The position numbers and the translations under genes were made by a program. 64,000 bases of DNA from the NCBI GenBank assembly GCA_030613785.1, contig JAUWLF010000007.1:18870-82869 (forward strand), in the 5' to 3' direction. The notes under the pieces are model-generated. The model was given only the letters and a program-made list of their open reading frames with translations. It was not told where the DNA came from and did not search any database. The DNA is from Chloroflexota bacterium. Lineage in GTDB: Bacteria; Chloroflexota; Anaerolineae; UBA7937; B3-Chlor. Each line of letters begins with the position of its first letter. Within the stretch, counting starts at the first letter, position 1. This document shows positions 25,291 through 35,240 of this stretch, piece by piece.

Positions 25291-25319
25291 TTGACATTGG
25301 TCTATAACGGTGATATTCT
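25291..25319 (+). promoter_or_regulatory. Promoter of the GAF-domain kinase gene
   Basis: A perfect TTGACA (25291-25296), 17 bp, TATTCT (25314-25319). It places the kinase start downstream at ATG 25381 and forms a divergent pair with the promoter at 25231-25259. Confidence 0.75.
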
Positions 25320-25380
25320 TAATTGTTCGTGTGACGAGTTCCAGGCCCACCGAGAGGATACGTCAGGGGGTTGTACGGCC

Positions 25381-27711
25381 ATGTCCGCCGGAACGGCTGA
25401 CGTCAAAGAACACGATGCGGGGATTTCCCAGCGTGAACTCACCGTCCTCGACGCGGTTTGCGCGCTAGCAGGAGAGTCACTGGAGCTGGAAGAGGTACTC
25501 AGCCTTGCCCTGGACAAGGTATCGGAGATCGTGGGGGTTGGGCTAGCCTGCATCCACCTGGTTGATGAGGAAACTGGAGAATTGAAGCCCACGGCGCTCA
25601 GCAGGGCAGGCGAGGATTCCCTTGGACAAGCGAGCGTAACCCGGATGGTTGGAGGTCTCGCTCAACGTGTAACAGAGACAGGACACTTGTTAGTCGTTGA
25701 GGATATCTCGTCGGCTCCAGACCGCTCAAGCCCCATCACCCAGGAAGAACCGCGTAGCTACGCCGGGGTGCCCCTCAAATGGAGGGGGAGGGTGCTAGGC
25801 GTGATCAGCGTGATCAGTCCTCAATCCCATCGATTCGCTCCAGCCCATCTAGGCTTCCTCACGACCATGGCTAGTCAGCTCGGCGGAGTCGTCGAGAATG
25901 CATTGCTCCGTGAGGAGCTTGGCAGTTCTCAGTTCCGGCTGCGAGAGCGGGTCAAGGAACTTAGCATTCTGTATGACGTCAGTCGGGAGGCTCTGGGTGC
26001 GCCGGATGTCAATTCGTTCCTGTCTCTTGTGGCACGACGATTGCCAGCCTCGATGCAGTATCAGCAAGCAGTGGCGGTCATCTTCTGCACGGCCGGCGGG
26101 AGTGGACACCTGGCTTGGTCAGACAATGTTGATGAAGCCATCGCCCAGCAGGTTCGCATTGTGCCCGGTGAGAAAACACTGGGGAGGCTTCTGGTTGACA
26201 GGGGGGTAGTCTTGGAGTACGAGATCTCCAGACTAGACGCCTTCTGGGCAGACTGCGATGTGAAATCCGTTCTCGCGGTTCCTGTGGCCGTCAATGGGCA
26301 CACGGTGGGCTCGATCGGCGTGTACTATCTGAGCGACAAGTGGCGCTTCCTGGAGGAAGAGGAGTACCTTCTTCGTGGCATCTCCGAGCAGGTCTCACAG
26401 TTCATCGCCAGAGATGCAATCGAGCGGGAGAACCGCCGCCGCGCTCAAGAGATATCGACTCTCCTCGAAGCGTCCAAAGTTCTGGCTTCGGTGGTGAAGT
26501 TGGGGGACTTGCTACCTGCCATCGAAGACACTCTGATGGAGACGCTGCAGCCAGCCGATGCGGGGGCTCTTCTGCTTTTCGATGAGGGGACTGGGATGCT
26601 CACGGTAGAATCCGCCTTTGGCTACGATATGAATGCCTTGCGCAGCACAAGCCTCCGGGTTGGCGAGTCTATGTCCGGCAAAGTCTTCGAGTCTGGGAAG
26701 GCCGAAGTGTGGGCCACGGCGGAGGAGTCGGCTTCTGCCATGGACAACATGACATCCCATAACCGGAGATACTTTGTGCAGGCATCTGGGGGGTTGGATC
26801 ATCCAAGAAGCGCCATCGGAGTTCCGTTGGTCTATCGCGATGAGAAGATAGGCGTGCTCGCCTTGGAGGCGTTGCGAAGTGAGGTAGGATTCTCAATCTC
26901 ACACCTCCCGTTCCTCCAGGCGTTGGCGGAACTGATAGTCATCAACGTGAGTCAGATTCAACTGCTGCAACAGACGGGGCAGACCAGGGCTGCCGAGGAA
27001 GCAGACCGTTTGAAGTCGGAACTGATCGCGGCTCTAGCTCATGAAATGCGCACCCCGCTGACCTCGATACAGGGTTACACGTCCGCTCTGCTGCTGGAGG
27101 ATGTGGAGTGGGATGAGGAGACCAGGGCGAGGCATTTGCAGATCATCGACGAAGAAGCCAGGGAACTGCAAGAGATGATACAGGATTTGCTGGAATCCTC
27201 GATCATCGACGCGGGCTTGTTGTTGATAGAGAAAGAACCCACGCTGATCCCGCGCGTGGTAGAGGGACTTGTCAAAGAGATGACTCGTCGCACTGCAAGG
27301 CATCGTTTTGTGATTAGCTTCCCCTCCGACTTCCCGATAGTGGATGCCGACCCTCGTCGTCTCGAACAGGTGATGCGCAACCTGCTGGACAACGCGGTGA
27401 AGTATTCACCGGATGGCGGGCTCGTCGTGGTCAGGGGCCAGGTTGCTGGTGGCGAGGTGATCGTGAGTGTGGCCGACAACGGTATGGGCATCGCCCCTGA
27501 ACACCTGAACAGGCTGTTCGAGAAGTTCTTCCGGGTGAAGTCGCCGCTGGGTGACCAAGTGAGAGGGTCAGGTCTGGGACTGCCCGTGTCGCGCACCATT
27601 GTGGAGAGCCACGGAGGAAGGATTTGGGCCGAGAGCGAGCTGGGGAAGGGAACCACCATCTACTTCTCCTTGCCTGGCGAAGGATCGTACGTGGAAAGAG
27701 ATCAAGATTGA
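25381..27711 (+). CDS. Multi-GAF sensor histidine kinase
   Basis: A 776-residue soluble kinase. Three GAF-type domains (~35-180, ~200-350, ~370-530) precede HisKA (histidine in [16 protein letters not shown]) and the ATP-binding domain ([37 protein letters not shown]). ATG 25381 is preceded by AGGGGG and lies after the promoter at 25291; a frame open to 25171 cannot be the true start. It probably signals to the OmpR-type regulator at 29080, the two genes flanking glutamate dehydrogenase. The ligand is unknown; small molecules or redox/nitrogen cues are possible. Confidence 0.9.
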   Translation: MSAGTADVKEHDAGISQRELTVLDAVCALAGESLELEEVLSLALDKVSEIVGVGLACIHLVDEETGELKPTALSRAGEDSLGQASVTRMVGGLAQRVTETGHLLVVEDISSAPDRSSPITQEEPRSYAGVPLKWRGRVLGVISVISPQSHRFAPAHLGFLTTMASQLGGVVENALLREELGSSQFRLRERVKELSILYDVSREALGAPDVNSFLSLVARRLPASMQYQQAVAVIFCTAGGSGHLAWSDNVDEAIAQQVRIVPGEKTLGRLLVDRGVVLEYEISRLDAFWADCDVKSVLAVPVAVNGHTVGSIGVYYLSDKWRFLEEEEYLLRGISEQVSQFIARDAIERENRRRAQEISTLLEASKVLASVVKLGDLLPAIEDTLMETLQPADAGALLLFDEGTGMLTVESAFGYDMNALRSTSLRVGESMSGKVFESGKAEVWATAEESASAMDNMTSHNRRYFVQASGGLDHPRSAIGVPLVYRDEKIGVLALEALRSEVGFSISHLPFLQALAELIVINVSQIQLLQQTGQTRAAEEADRLKSELIAALAHEMRTPLTSIQGYTSALLLEDVEWDEETRARHLQIIDEEARELQEMIQDLLESSIIDAGLLLIEKEPTLIPRVVEGLVKEMTRRTARHRFVISFPSDFPIVDADPRRLEQVMRNLLDNAVKYSPDGGLVVVRGQVAGGEVIVSVADNGMGIAPEHLNRLFEKFFRVKSPLGDQVRGSGLGLPVSRTIVESHGGRIWAESELGKGTTIYFSLPGEGSYVERDQD

Positions 27712-27764
27712 CCGCTGGTCAATTCGGAGAACTATGTAAGGAGAAACGTAAGGAGAAATGGAGA

Positions 27765-29015
27765 ATGTCTGAAGAGCTGAATCCTTTTGAGATCGCACAA
27801 AGGCAGCTGGATGAGGCGGCGGAGCTCCTGAAGCTTGGCCCGGGAATGCACGCCTTCCTACGAGAGCCGATGCGCGAACTGCACGTCAGCCTGCCAGTGA
27901 GAATGGACGATGGGTCGGTCAAGGTGTTCAAGGGCTTTCGAGTTCAATACAATGATGCCCGAGGGCCTGCCAAGGGCGGCCTGCGCTTTCACCCCGACGA
28001 GACCATTGACACAGTCCGGGCTCTCGCTGCGTGGATGACTTGGAAGACGGCGGTGGTGGACATACCCCTGGGCGGCGGTAAGGGTGGTGTCATCTGTAAC
28101 CCTAAAGAGATGTCTCAGGCGGAACTCGAGAGAGTGAGTCGAGCGTACATCAGGCAAGTGGGACCGATTCTGGGACCGAAGCGAGACGTGCCGGCGCCAG
28201 ACGTGTATACCAATCCCCAGATCATGGCTTGGATGATGGATGAGTTTTCGGCGATGCAGGGCCATGGTGAACCAGGCGTGATCACCGGAAAGCCTCTTGC
28301 CCTCGGAGGATCCGCCGGCAGGATGGACGCCACCGCGAGGGGAGGCATGTATTGCCTGCGTGAGGCGGCCAAGATTCTGGGAATGGACCTAAAGGGTGCC
28401 ACTGCTGCCATCCAGGGCTACGGCAACGCCGGCTACTATGCCCAGGTTCTGGGCGAGGAACTGCTGGGGTTGAACGTAGTATGTGTCAGCGACTCGAAAG
28501 GTGCGATCCTTCGCGAAGATGGCCTGGAGTGTGAGCAGGTGAAGGCCCAGAAGGACGAGACAGGGACCTGCGTCGGTCTCTCCGATGCTGAGATCATCAG
28601 CAACGAGGAGCTATTGGAGTTGGATGTTGACGTCCTGATCCCTGCCGCGCTGGAGAACGTCATCACAGCCGAGAACGCTGATCGGGTGAAGGCGAAGATC
28701 GTGGTCGAACTCGCGAACGGCCCGACGACTCCCGAGGCCGACGAGATCCTTCACAAGAACGGCGTGTATGTCATCCCGGACTTTTTGTGCAATGCCGGTG
28801 GAGTAGTTGTCTCCTACTTCGAGGGCGTGCAGAACGCCTATAACTACTACTGGGAGCTCGAGGAGGTCCACGACAAGCTCGACAAGAAGATGACGGCGGC
28901 CTTCAAGGCTGTTCACCAGACGGCTGAGGCCAAGAAGGTTCACAATCGCCTGGCGGCTTACTTGGTCGGAGTCGCGAGGGTAGCTGGGGCCGTCACGCTA
29001 CGTGGTTGGGTGTGA
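27765..29015 (+). CDS. gdhA: Glutamate dehydrogenase
   Basis: A 416-residue Glu/Leu/Phe/Val dehydrogenase of the hexameric bacterial/archaeal type. Substrate-binding lysines lie in [13 protein letters not shown] and [16 protein letters not shown], the catalytic aspartate in [10 protein letters not shown], and the dinucleotide loop is [11 protein letters not shown]. It interconverts glutamate with 2-oxoglutarate and ammonia. ATG 27765 follows repeated AAGGAG; an earlier frame start lies within the kinase gene. It sits between a sensor kinase and its probable regulator and upstream of a glutamate synthase-like operon, so local control of nitrogen and amino-acid flux is likely. Confidence 0.95.
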   Translation: MSEELNPFEIAQRQLDEAAELLKLGPGMHAFLREPMRELHVSLPVRMDDGSVKVFKGFRVQYNDARGPAKGGLRFHPDETIDTVRALAAWMTWKTAVVDIPLGGGKGGVICNPKEMSQAELERVSRAYIRQVGPILGPKRDVPAPDVYTNPQIMAWMMDEFSAMQGHGEPGVITGKPLALGGSAGRMDATARGGMYCLREAAKILGMDLKGATAAIQGYGNAGYYAQVLGEELLGLNVVCVSDSKGAILREDGLECEQVKAQKDETGTCVGLSDAEIISNEELLELDVDVLIPAALENVITAENADRVKAKIVVELANGPTTPEADEILHKNGVYVIPDFLCNAGGVVVSYFEGVQNAYNYYWELEEVHDKLDKKMTAAFKAVHQTAEAKKVHNRLAAYLVGVARVAGAVTLRGWV

Positions 29016-29079
29016 GCAACTCGCCTCATGGTGTAGGCGTTGAACTGGCGAGCATGATTCCAAGCTGACAGGCGGTGGA

Positions 29080-29787
29080 GTGAGGAAGGAAACCATCCTC
29101 GTAGTGGATGACGAACCGCGACTGGTTAGGCTGGTGCGCGAGGTGCTCACGGCGGTGGGGTACGACGTGCTCAGTGCAGGCGAAGGCAAGGGCGCACTGG
29201 AAACCTTGGCCGTCGAGCAACCAGATCTCGTGCTGCTGGACATAATGTTGCCTGGTGGCATGGACGGCTACGAGGTATGTAGCCAGGTGAGGGAGTTCTC
29301 GGCGGTTCCCATCATCATGTTGACCGCCAAGACTCGAGAGGTAGACATGCTTCACGGCTTCGATGTCGGCGCTGATGACTACCTGACCAAGCCTTTCAAC
29401 GCCAAGGAGTTGATCGCCAGGGTGAAGGCCGTATTGCGTCGCAGCAAACTGCCGGGGAAGGAGGCAATGATCGCCGCCGATCTCACATGTGGCGATCTGG
29501 TTATCAGCTTCGCTCGGCGCAAGGTGAGGGTGCGGGGCCGCGAAACCGCTCTCACGCCCACGGAGTTCAGGTTGCTGCAACAACTGGCGCTCAACACCAA
29601 CCGCGTCATGCTCCACGAGGACCTGCTGACCAAGGTTTGGGGGTCGGAGTACCGTGATGACATTGATTACCTCAGAGCCTACGTGCGCCATCTGCGTCGC
29701 AAAATAGAAGAGGACCCCGCAGAACCCCAGTACATCCTCACCACACCAGGGGTGGGATATATGCTCTGCTGCCCTGAAGGAACCTGA
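29080..29787 (+). CDS. OmpR/PhoB-family response regulator
   Basis: A 235-residue regulator starting with GTG 29080. Receiver: VVDDEPRLVRL, phospho-acceptor Asp in VLLDIMLPGGMDGYE, Lys in LTKPFNAKE. Winged helix: LTPTEFRLLQQLALNTN, then YVRHLRRKIEEDP and ILTTPGVGYML. It follows gdhA by 64 bp and is followed by a strong terminator, closing the kinase-gdhA-regulator unit. Partner kinase: most likely the GAF kinase at 25381. Confidence 0.93.
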   Translation: MRKETILVVDDEPRLVRLVREVLTAVGYDVLSAGEGKGALETLAVEQPDLVLLDIMLPGGMDGYEVCSQVREFSAVPIIMLTAKTREVDMLHGFDVGADDYLTKPFNAKELIARVKAVLRRSKLPGKEAMIAADLTCGDLVISFARRKVRVRGRETALTPTEFRLLQQLALNTNRVMLHEDLLTKVWGSEYRDDIDYLRAYVRHLRRKIEEDPAEPQYILTTPGVGYMLCCPEGT

Positions 29788-29829
29788 CCGTGGCCTCATA
29801 GAAGGCAGAATGGCACCGGACCCCACGAG

Positions 29830-29855
29830 AAACCCGTGATTTTGCACGGGTTTTT
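29830..29855 (+). terminator. Intrinsic terminator
   Basis: A perfect 9-bp stem AAACCCGTG (29830-29838) / CACGGGTTT (29845-29853) with a 6-nt loop and T-run through 29855, 42 bp after the regulator gene. Confidence 0.9.
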
Positions 29856-30001
29856 CATTTTCTACCCCCTCGTTTCTATGAGAACGCCATGGTTTCTCTG
29901 ATAGAATGAAGCTGGCTTGATGTGTCAGCTTGTGAGCACTTCACACTGTTCGCCTGATACTCGTGTGGTTGGATAGGGAGTAACTGCAAGGAGGGGTAAA
30001 G

Positions 30002-30493
30002 GTGAGTCTCCAACCGGCGGTTGATGTCAGCGAGATAGAGGATTTGCTGAACGGCAGGAAAGATGGTGAGAACGAATCCCTGATGAGCGTTCTCGAAGAC
30101 GTCCAGGCTCGGTATCGGTACCTACCGAAAGATGCTCTGATTCTGATCAGCGAGAGGATGGGTGTGCCTTTGAGCCAGGCGTACAGCGTGGCCACTTTCT
30201 ATAACGCCTTCAGCTTGCAGCCCAAGGGTAGGCACGTCATTAGTGTCTGCCTGGGGACAGCCTGCATTGTGCGGGGGGCCAGAAAGGTCTTGGAGAGAGC
30301 CTCCGACAAACTGGGGATACAGCCAGGTGAAACGACGGAGGATGGCGAGTTCACTCTGGAAACAGTGAATTGCCTGGGGGCGTGCGCGCTCGGACCTGTG
30401 GCGGTGGTCGATGGCACCTACTATGGGCAGATGAGCGGCCTCGAGGCGGATGCCTTGCTCCGCGAAGTAATGGGTGAGGCTGAGACGCTGTAG
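30002..30493 (+). CDS. nuoE: NADH diaphorase, NuoE/HoxE-type [2Fe-2S] subunit
   Basis: A 163-residue thioredoxin-fold [2Fe-2S] subunit, GTG 30002 after AAGGAGGGG. Helical N-terminus, then the four cluster cysteines: VCLGTACIVRGARKV (C-x4-C) and NCLGACALGP (C-x3-C). It starts an operon that runs without large gaps to 39.3 kb. The flavin subunit gene begins 2 bp after its stop. In NuoEF/HoxEF modules it receives electrons from the FMN subunit. Confidence 0.93.
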   Translation: MSLQPAVDVSEIEDLLNGRKDGENESLMSVLEDVQARYRYLPKDALILISERMGVPLSQAYSVATFYNAFSLQPKGRHVISVCLGTACIVRGARKVLERASDKLGIQPGETTEDGEFTLETVNCLGACALGPVAVVDGTYYGQMSGLEADALLREVMGEAETL

Positions 30494-30495
30494 CC

Positions 30496-32349
30496 ATGAC
30501 GACAGTACGAACTCCAGACGAACTGAAGCGTTTCAGAGAGACGCTAGTCGCCAGCAGGGACCCAGACAAGCTTCGCATTTCGGTCTGTTGTGGGACTGGC
30601 TGTCGGGTCTATGGGAGTATGAAGGTAAAGGAGGCGTTTTCAGAGGAGATTAACCGAAGGGGCCTGGACAACAAGATCGATATCATCAGCACCGGGTGTC
30701 ACGGCTTCTGCGAAAAGGGGCCTGTGGTCGTTCTCAATCCTAGCGGGATCTTCTATCAACGCGTGGCCGTTGGTGATGTGTCGGACATTCTATCAGAGAC
30801 CATGCTTGCGGGAACGGTGATTGATAGACTGCTGTATGAAGATCCGGGCACGGGGGAGAGGATCGTCCATGAACATGACGTGCCCTTCTATCAGAAACAG
30901 CGGCGACTCGTACTGGATTTGAACGGTGACATCGATCCCACAAACATAGAGGACTATGTTGCCTTCGGTGGGTATTCCGCTTTGAGCAAGGTCGTGCAGG
31001 GAATGTCGCCGGAGGAGATCATTGAGGAAGTCCGTAAGTCCGGCTTGAGGGGACGGGGGGGTGCAGGGTTTCCAACAGGCCTCAAATGGAAGCTCTGCAG
31101 GAAGGCAGAAGGAGACTCAAAGTACATTATCTGCAACGCGGACGAGGGCGACCCAGGCGCGTACATGGACCGCAGCATCATGGAAGGGAATCCTCATCGA
31201 GTGCTCGAGGGAATGATCATTGGTGCTCGCGCCATCGGTGCTCACGAGGGGTATGTGTACATCCGCAATGAGTACCCGCTGGCTGTTGAGAACCTGAGGA
31301 TAGCGATAGCCCAAGCAGAAGCGTGCGGCTTCCTGGGCAAGAACATCCTGGGCTCGGGGTTTGATTGCTCGATCCACATACGACCCGGAAGTGGTGCCTT
31401 CGTCTGCGGCGAGGAGACCGCTCTGATGGCGTCCATCGAGGACAGAGTAGGTGAGCCCAAGCCACGGCCTCCCTATCCGGCGGTGAGCGGTCTGTGGGGC
31501 AAGCCGACGAACATCAACAACGTGGAGACCTGGGCCAACGTGCCTATCATCATTGAGCGAGGAGGAGATTGGTACTCTCAGATAGGGAGTGCCGACAGCA
31601 AGGGAACGAAGATATTCTCCGTGGTAGGCAATATCAACAACACGGGCTTGGTTGAGGTGCCCATGGGAGCCACCTTGTCAGAGATCGTGTACGACATTGG
31701 AGGAGGCATCCCGGGGGGAAAGGCGTGCAAGGCAGTTCAGCTAGGAGGGCCGTCGGGGGGCTGTATACCCCGAGAGCATTTCGATGTTCCCATTGACTAT
31801 GAGTCCCTCCAAGAACTGGGCTCGATTATGGGTTCAGGAGGAATGGTTGTCTGTGATGAAGACACGTGCATGGTGGAGTTCGCCAGGTTCTTCATGAACT
31901 TCGTGCAAGAGGAATCTTGCGGCAAATGTGTCCCCTGCCGTCTGGGGACCAAAGCTATGCTGGACGTGCTAACCAGGATCACCGAGGGAAATGGTCAGGA
32001 TGGCGACATCGAATACCTGCTGGAACTGGGAGAGCAGATCAAGGAATCCTCCCTCTGCGGCTTGGGGCAGACAGCGCCAAATCCAGTGCTCTCGACGATA
32101 AGGTATTTCCGTGACGAATACGAGGCTCACATCCAGGACGCGTGCTGTCCGGCTCACGTGTGTAAGCCTCTGATTCAGTACTCGATAGACGTGGAGGCAT
32201 GCACCGGCTGTGGCCGATGCCTTCGCGCGTGTCCAGTGGAGGCCATAAGCGGGGCAAAGAAGGAAACCCACATCATAGATCAGGAGAAATGCATCAAGTG
32301 TGGGTCCTGTCTTGAGGTGTGCAAGTTCGATGCGGTCATGGTGGAGTAG
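30496..32349 (+). CDS. nuoF: NADH diaphorase, NuoF/HoxF-type FMN subunit with ferredoxin tail
   Basis: A 617-residue subunit of the HydB/HoxF type, larger than complex I NuoF. Order: N-terminal thioredoxin-like [2Fe-2S] domain (~15-110; CCGTGCRVYG and STGCHGFCEKGP), NADH/FMN domain with RGRGGAGFPTGLKWKLC, IICNADEGDPGAYMDRS, SLBB domain, the N3-type [4Fe-4S] motif ESCGKCVPCRLGT, then a C-terminal 2[4Fe-4S] ferredoxin domain (CTGCGRCLRACP, CIKCGSCLEVC). It oxidises or reduces NAD(P)H. This domain layout is usual in electron-bifurcating hydrogenases and related complexes; no hydrogenase gene is present here. Confidence 0.95.
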   Translation: MTTVRTPDELKRFRETLVASRDPDKLRISVCCGTGCRVYGSMKVKEAFSEEINRRGLDNKIDIISTGCHGFCEKGPVVVLNPSGIFYQRVAVGDVSDILSETMLAGTVIDRLLYEDPGTGERIVHEHDVPFYQKQRRLVLDLNGDIDPTNIEDYVAFGGYSALSKVVQGMSPEEIIEEVRKSGLRGRGGAGFPTGLKWKLCRKAEGDSKYIICNADEGDPGAYMDRSIMEGNPHRVLEGMIIGARAIGAHEGYVYIRNEYPLAVENLRIAIAQAEACGFLGKNILGSGFDCSIHIRPGSGAFVCGEETALMASIEDRVGEPKPRPPYPAVSGLWGKPTNINNVETWANVPIIIERGGDWYSQIGSADSKGTKIFSVVGNINNTGLVEVPMGATLSEIVYDIGGGIPGGKACKAVQLGGPSGGCIPREHFDVPIDYESLQELGSIMGSGGMVVCDEDTCMVEFARFFMNFVQEESCGKCVPCRLGTKAMLDVLTRITEGNGQDGDIEYLLELGEQIKESSLCGLGQTAPNPVLSTIRYFRDEYEAHIQDACCPAHVCKPLIQYSIDVEACTGCGRCLRACPVEAISGAKKETHIIDQEKCIKCGSCLEVCKFDAVMVE

Positions 32350-32363
32350 AGAGGCTGTTGCGC

Positions 32364-33047
32364 ATGATAACCTTGACGATTGACGGTCAGGAGATGGAAG
32401 CCCTGGAGGGGTCAACCCTATTGGAGGCGGCGCGAGAGAACGGTATTGAGATACCCACGCTGTGCTACCACGAGGCGCTGGAGCCTTACGGTGGGTGTCG
32501 GCTCTGTGTGGTCGAGTTAGTGGGCTCAAAGGGGTCGACGTTGGTTGCTTCCTGCGTGCACCCCGCGGAGGAGGGTGCAGTGGTGAGGACCGATTCGGAG
32601 ATGGTCCGGAGATCTCGCTGTATGACTGTAGAACTGCTGTTGGCTGCCGCGCCCAACGCGAAAGTGATTCAAGACCTGGCGGCCCAGATGGGGGTTGAAG
32701 AGCCAAGGGTAAGGCTGGGGGATAACGACTGCATCTTGTGTGGCTTGTGCGTGCGAGCCTGCAACGAGATAGTGGGCGCCAACGCCATCAGCTTGGTCAA
32801 TCGGGGTTTTGTGAAAGAGGTGAAGCCTCCCTTCGAGATCGGATCCAACGCCTGCATCGGCTGTGCGACCTGTGTGCTTGTTTGCCCGACGGGGGCGATC
32901 AAGCTGGACGATGTGCTCACCAACAGGTCTGTGCATGAGTGGGAGTCGGATTTCGAGGCCAGGGCGTGCAAGATCTGTGGTGACCACTACTTGGCGCCTG
33001 AGTCAAGGGAGGACTCTCAAGCGTTACTCCGTGAGGGAGAAGGCTAG
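32364..33047 (+). CDS. HoxU/NuoG-N-terminal-type Fe-S subunit
   Basis: A 227-residue protein equal to the N-terminal third of NuoG and to HoxU. It has a plant-type [2Fe-2S] domain (CYHEALEPYGGCRLCVVE, later Cys in ASCVHP) and 4Fe-4S ferredoxin motifs (CILCGLCVRACNE, CIGCATCVLVCPTG). The His-cysteine [4Fe-4S] motif is altered: the region SEMVRRSRCMTVELLL has one Cys and no H-x3-C. A C-terminal CKICGDHY adds two more cysteines. It likely carries electrons from the NuoEF pair to HdrA or FrhB next in the operon. ATG 32364 is the best start. Confidence 0.92.
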   Translation: MITLTIDGQEMEALEGSTLLEAARENGIEIPTLCYHEALEPYGGCRLCVVELVGSKGSTLVASCVHPAEEGAVVRTDSEMVRRSRCMTVELLLAAAPNAKVIQDLAAQMGVEEPRVRLGDNDCILCGLCVRACNEIVGANAISLVNRGFVKEVKPPFEIGSNACIGCATCVLVCPTGAIKLDDVLTNRSVHEWESDFEARACKICGDHYLAPESREDSQALLREGEG

Positions 33048-33082
33048 CGTCAGGCTGCCTTGTTGGGAGAGGAGCGTTCGAA

Positions 33083-35224
33083 GTGGACCATGAGAGCGAA
33101 ACCAGGATCGGGGTTTTCATCTGCGATTGTGGAAGGAAGATCGCGGAATTCCTAGATGTCGCTCAGCTTGAGAGCCGTGCGGAGGACATTCCCGACGTGG
33201 TCTTGGTGCAGCGGGAGCGATATTGCTGTTCCAAGAAAGGGCTTTATGAGATCAAGGAGGCCATTGGAAAGCACGGCCTGAACCGCATCGTTGTGGCGGG
33301 CTGCACGCCTAGGACTCATGAACATCTCTTCGAAGCGGCGCTGGAAGAGGCAGGGTTGAGTGGCGACCTCTTCGAGATGGCAAACATCAGGGAGCAATGT
33401 GCCTGGGTGCACGCCGACGACCAGGCGGCAGCGACTAGTAAGGCGCTTGACCTGATAAGGATGGGCGTGGCCAAGGTCGCATTGGTGCACCCGGGACAAG
33501 GGTTACAGATCAATGTAACTCCTGCCGCCCTGGTGATCGGAGGGGGAATAGCGGGCCTCACAGCTGCCTTGACTGTAGCCAATGGAGGCTTTCCTGTCAT
33601 ATTGGTGGAAAAGGAGGAGCGGCTGGGAGGGCAAGTTGCAAAACTACACAAGCTCTATCCCGGCGATCGAAGCGCCAGGGAGTTCGTTGGACAGAGAGTA
33701 GAGTCAGTGAAAGATCATCCGGCTATTGAAACCTTCCCTGGCGGGAGGGTGGTGGACATCAGTGGTTCGGTTGGGGACTACCGGATCACCGTTGAGCAGG
33801 AGGGTGGGACGTCCAAGCTCAACGTGGGTGCTATCATCGTCGCCATTGGGGCTCAGGAGTGCAAGCCGGATGAGAGGTTTGGACATGATGGAGCCAGGGT
33901 CATCACCCAGCTCGAGCTAGAGGAGGCACTGCGAGAGCGGACGGTGGATGCGCAACGAATCGTAGTAATCCTGGACGGGGCGGGCATGCCTGGGCGCTCA
34001 GCCCTACCAGCCACGACTGCGTTAAAGAACTCCATCCTGTTGAAGCGTGGAGACACGAAGATGGAGGTCTCGGTACTGTACAAGAGCCTGAGCGCTGATC
34101 TCAGCGAGAAACAGATTAGAGAAGCGAGGGATCTGGGAGTGCGTTTCGTTAGATATGGCGAGCGGGCAACACCGATTGTGAAGGACAAGGCGGTGGAAGT
34201 GTACGACCAGGCACGTGGTGAGGAAGCGATCATACCTTACGATCTGCTAGTGCTGGCGCTGCCTCTTGTTCCCAGGGAGGATGTCGCGAAGACGGCCACT
34301 TTGCTTAGAACGTCGCTAGACAGAAATGGTTTCGTCCTGGAGCCGAACGTGCGACTACGGCCGGGGACTTATGTGCCAGATGGCGTCTACGTTTGCGGCA
34401 GTGCTCACTATCCGGCGGGTGTGGACGAGAGCGTGTTCCAGGCCTACAGGGCAGCTGCCAAGACGTTGCACTATCTGTCCGAGGGGCGTGTTGGCAGCGA
34501 GGCGGCCCCAGCTATGGTGATCGAGGAACTCTGCACGGGATGCGGTATCTGTGTAAGGGCTTGTCCTTTCCAAGCGATCAGCATGGAAGAGAGGAACGGA
34601 ATCCTCAGCGTCTGCAGGATTGAGCCCTCACTGTGCAAGCGCTGTGGCAACTGCGTGGTGGAGTGTCCAGTGAAGGCCATTGTCATGGAACCCTACACGG
34701 ATAGGGAACTGATTGCTCAGATCAATGCTGCTTTGGCTTTCCCTGCCGGCGCTCAACCGCGCATGCTGGCTTTCTTGTGTGAGTGGAGTGGCTATGCGGC
34801 GGCGGACCTGGCTGGGGCTGAAGGACGTCAGTATTCGGCAGATGTCCGGATCATCCCGTTGGGTTGCTCGGCACGGTTCGACCCTTATCACATCCTCTGG
34901 TCTTTCCTCCAAGGTGCCGATGGCGTTCTGGTGGGCGCTTGTGATCCGGGGATGTGCCACTACGTGGAAGGCAATCGGTATGCCAAGCAGAGGGTTGAGA
35001 CGCTTCGGAAGATGCTGAAGGAGAGTGGGTTTGACCCCAGAAGGCTGAGTCTGCACTGGTTCAAGCCGGATGATGCACAGGGGTTCGTTGAGGCTGTGAC
35101 GGAGTTCACGGAAGAGATTGAGCACCTGGGGCCTAGTCACCTGCACTCAGGCAGCGTAGGAGCCTGGGATGCTCCTCTCATCACTGCTTCCCTCTTATCA
35201 CCAGCCATGGCGGGCAAGTCATAG
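33083..35224 (+). CDS. hdrA: HdrA-MvhD fusion, electron-bifurcating flavoprotein candidate
   Basis: A 713-residue fusion. N-terminal HdrA region (FICDCGRKIAEFLDV; RYCCSKKGL; VVAGCTPRTHEHLFEAAL), Rossmann FAD site ALVIGGGIAGLTAALTV with LVEKEERLGGQ, a 2[4Fe-4S] insert (CTGCGICVRACPF, CKRCGNCVVECP), then from ~residue 550 an MvhD domain with four cysteines (LAFLCEWSGYAAADLAG, LGCSAR, GACDPGMCHYVEGN). HdrA splits or merges electron pairs between a mid-potential carrier, ferredoxin and another acceptor; MvhD normally links it to an electron donor. No HdrB/HdrC is here. GTG 33083 is the start. NADH diaphorase genes precede it and an FrhB-like gene follows. Confidence 0.94.
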   Translation: MDHESETRIGVFICDCGRKIAEFLDVAQLESRAEDIPDVVLVQRERYCCSKKGLYEIKEAIGKHGLNRIVVAGCTPRTHEHLFEAALEEAGLSGDLFEMANIREQCAWVHADDQAAATSKALDLIRMGVAKVALVHPGQGLQINVTPAALVIGGGIAGLTAALTVANGGFPVILVEKEERLGGQVAKLHKLYPGDRSAREFVGQRVESVKDHPAIETFPGGRVVDISGSVGDYRITVEQEGGTSKLNVGAIIVAIGAQECKPDERFGHDGARVITQLELEEALRERTVDAQRIVVILDGAGMPGRSALPATTALKNSILLKRGDTKMEVSVLYKSLSADLSEKQIREARDLGVRFVRYGERATPIVKDKAVEVYDQARGEEAIIPYDLLVLALPLVPREDVAKTATLLRTSLDRNGFVLEPNVRLRPGTYVPDGVYVCGSAHYPAGVDESVFQAYRAAAKTLHYLSEGRVGSEAAPAMVIEELCTGCGICVRACPFQAISMEERNGILSVCRIEPSLCKRCGNCVVECPVKAIVMEPYTDRELIAQINAALAFPAGAQPRMLAFLCEWSGYAAADLAGAEGRQYSADVRIIPLGCSARFDPYHILWSFLQGADGVLVGACDPGMCHYVEGNRYAKQRVETLRKMLKESGFDPRRLSLHWFKPDDAQGFVEAVTEFTEEIEHLGPSHLHSGSVGAWDAPLITASLLSPAMAGKS

Positions 35225-35240
35225 AGCAGGGGGATACGTT

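Noticed and set aside
25171..25380. Upstream extension of the GAF kinase
   Set aside because: It would run through two promoters and the coding region of the divergent small gene; ATG 25381 follows the promoter and an SD-like site.
30002..33047. Bidirectional [NiFe] hydrogenase (HoxEFUYH) or complex I
   Set aside because: Only the diaphorase part is present; no HoxYH, NuoB-D or membrane Nuo subunits follow.
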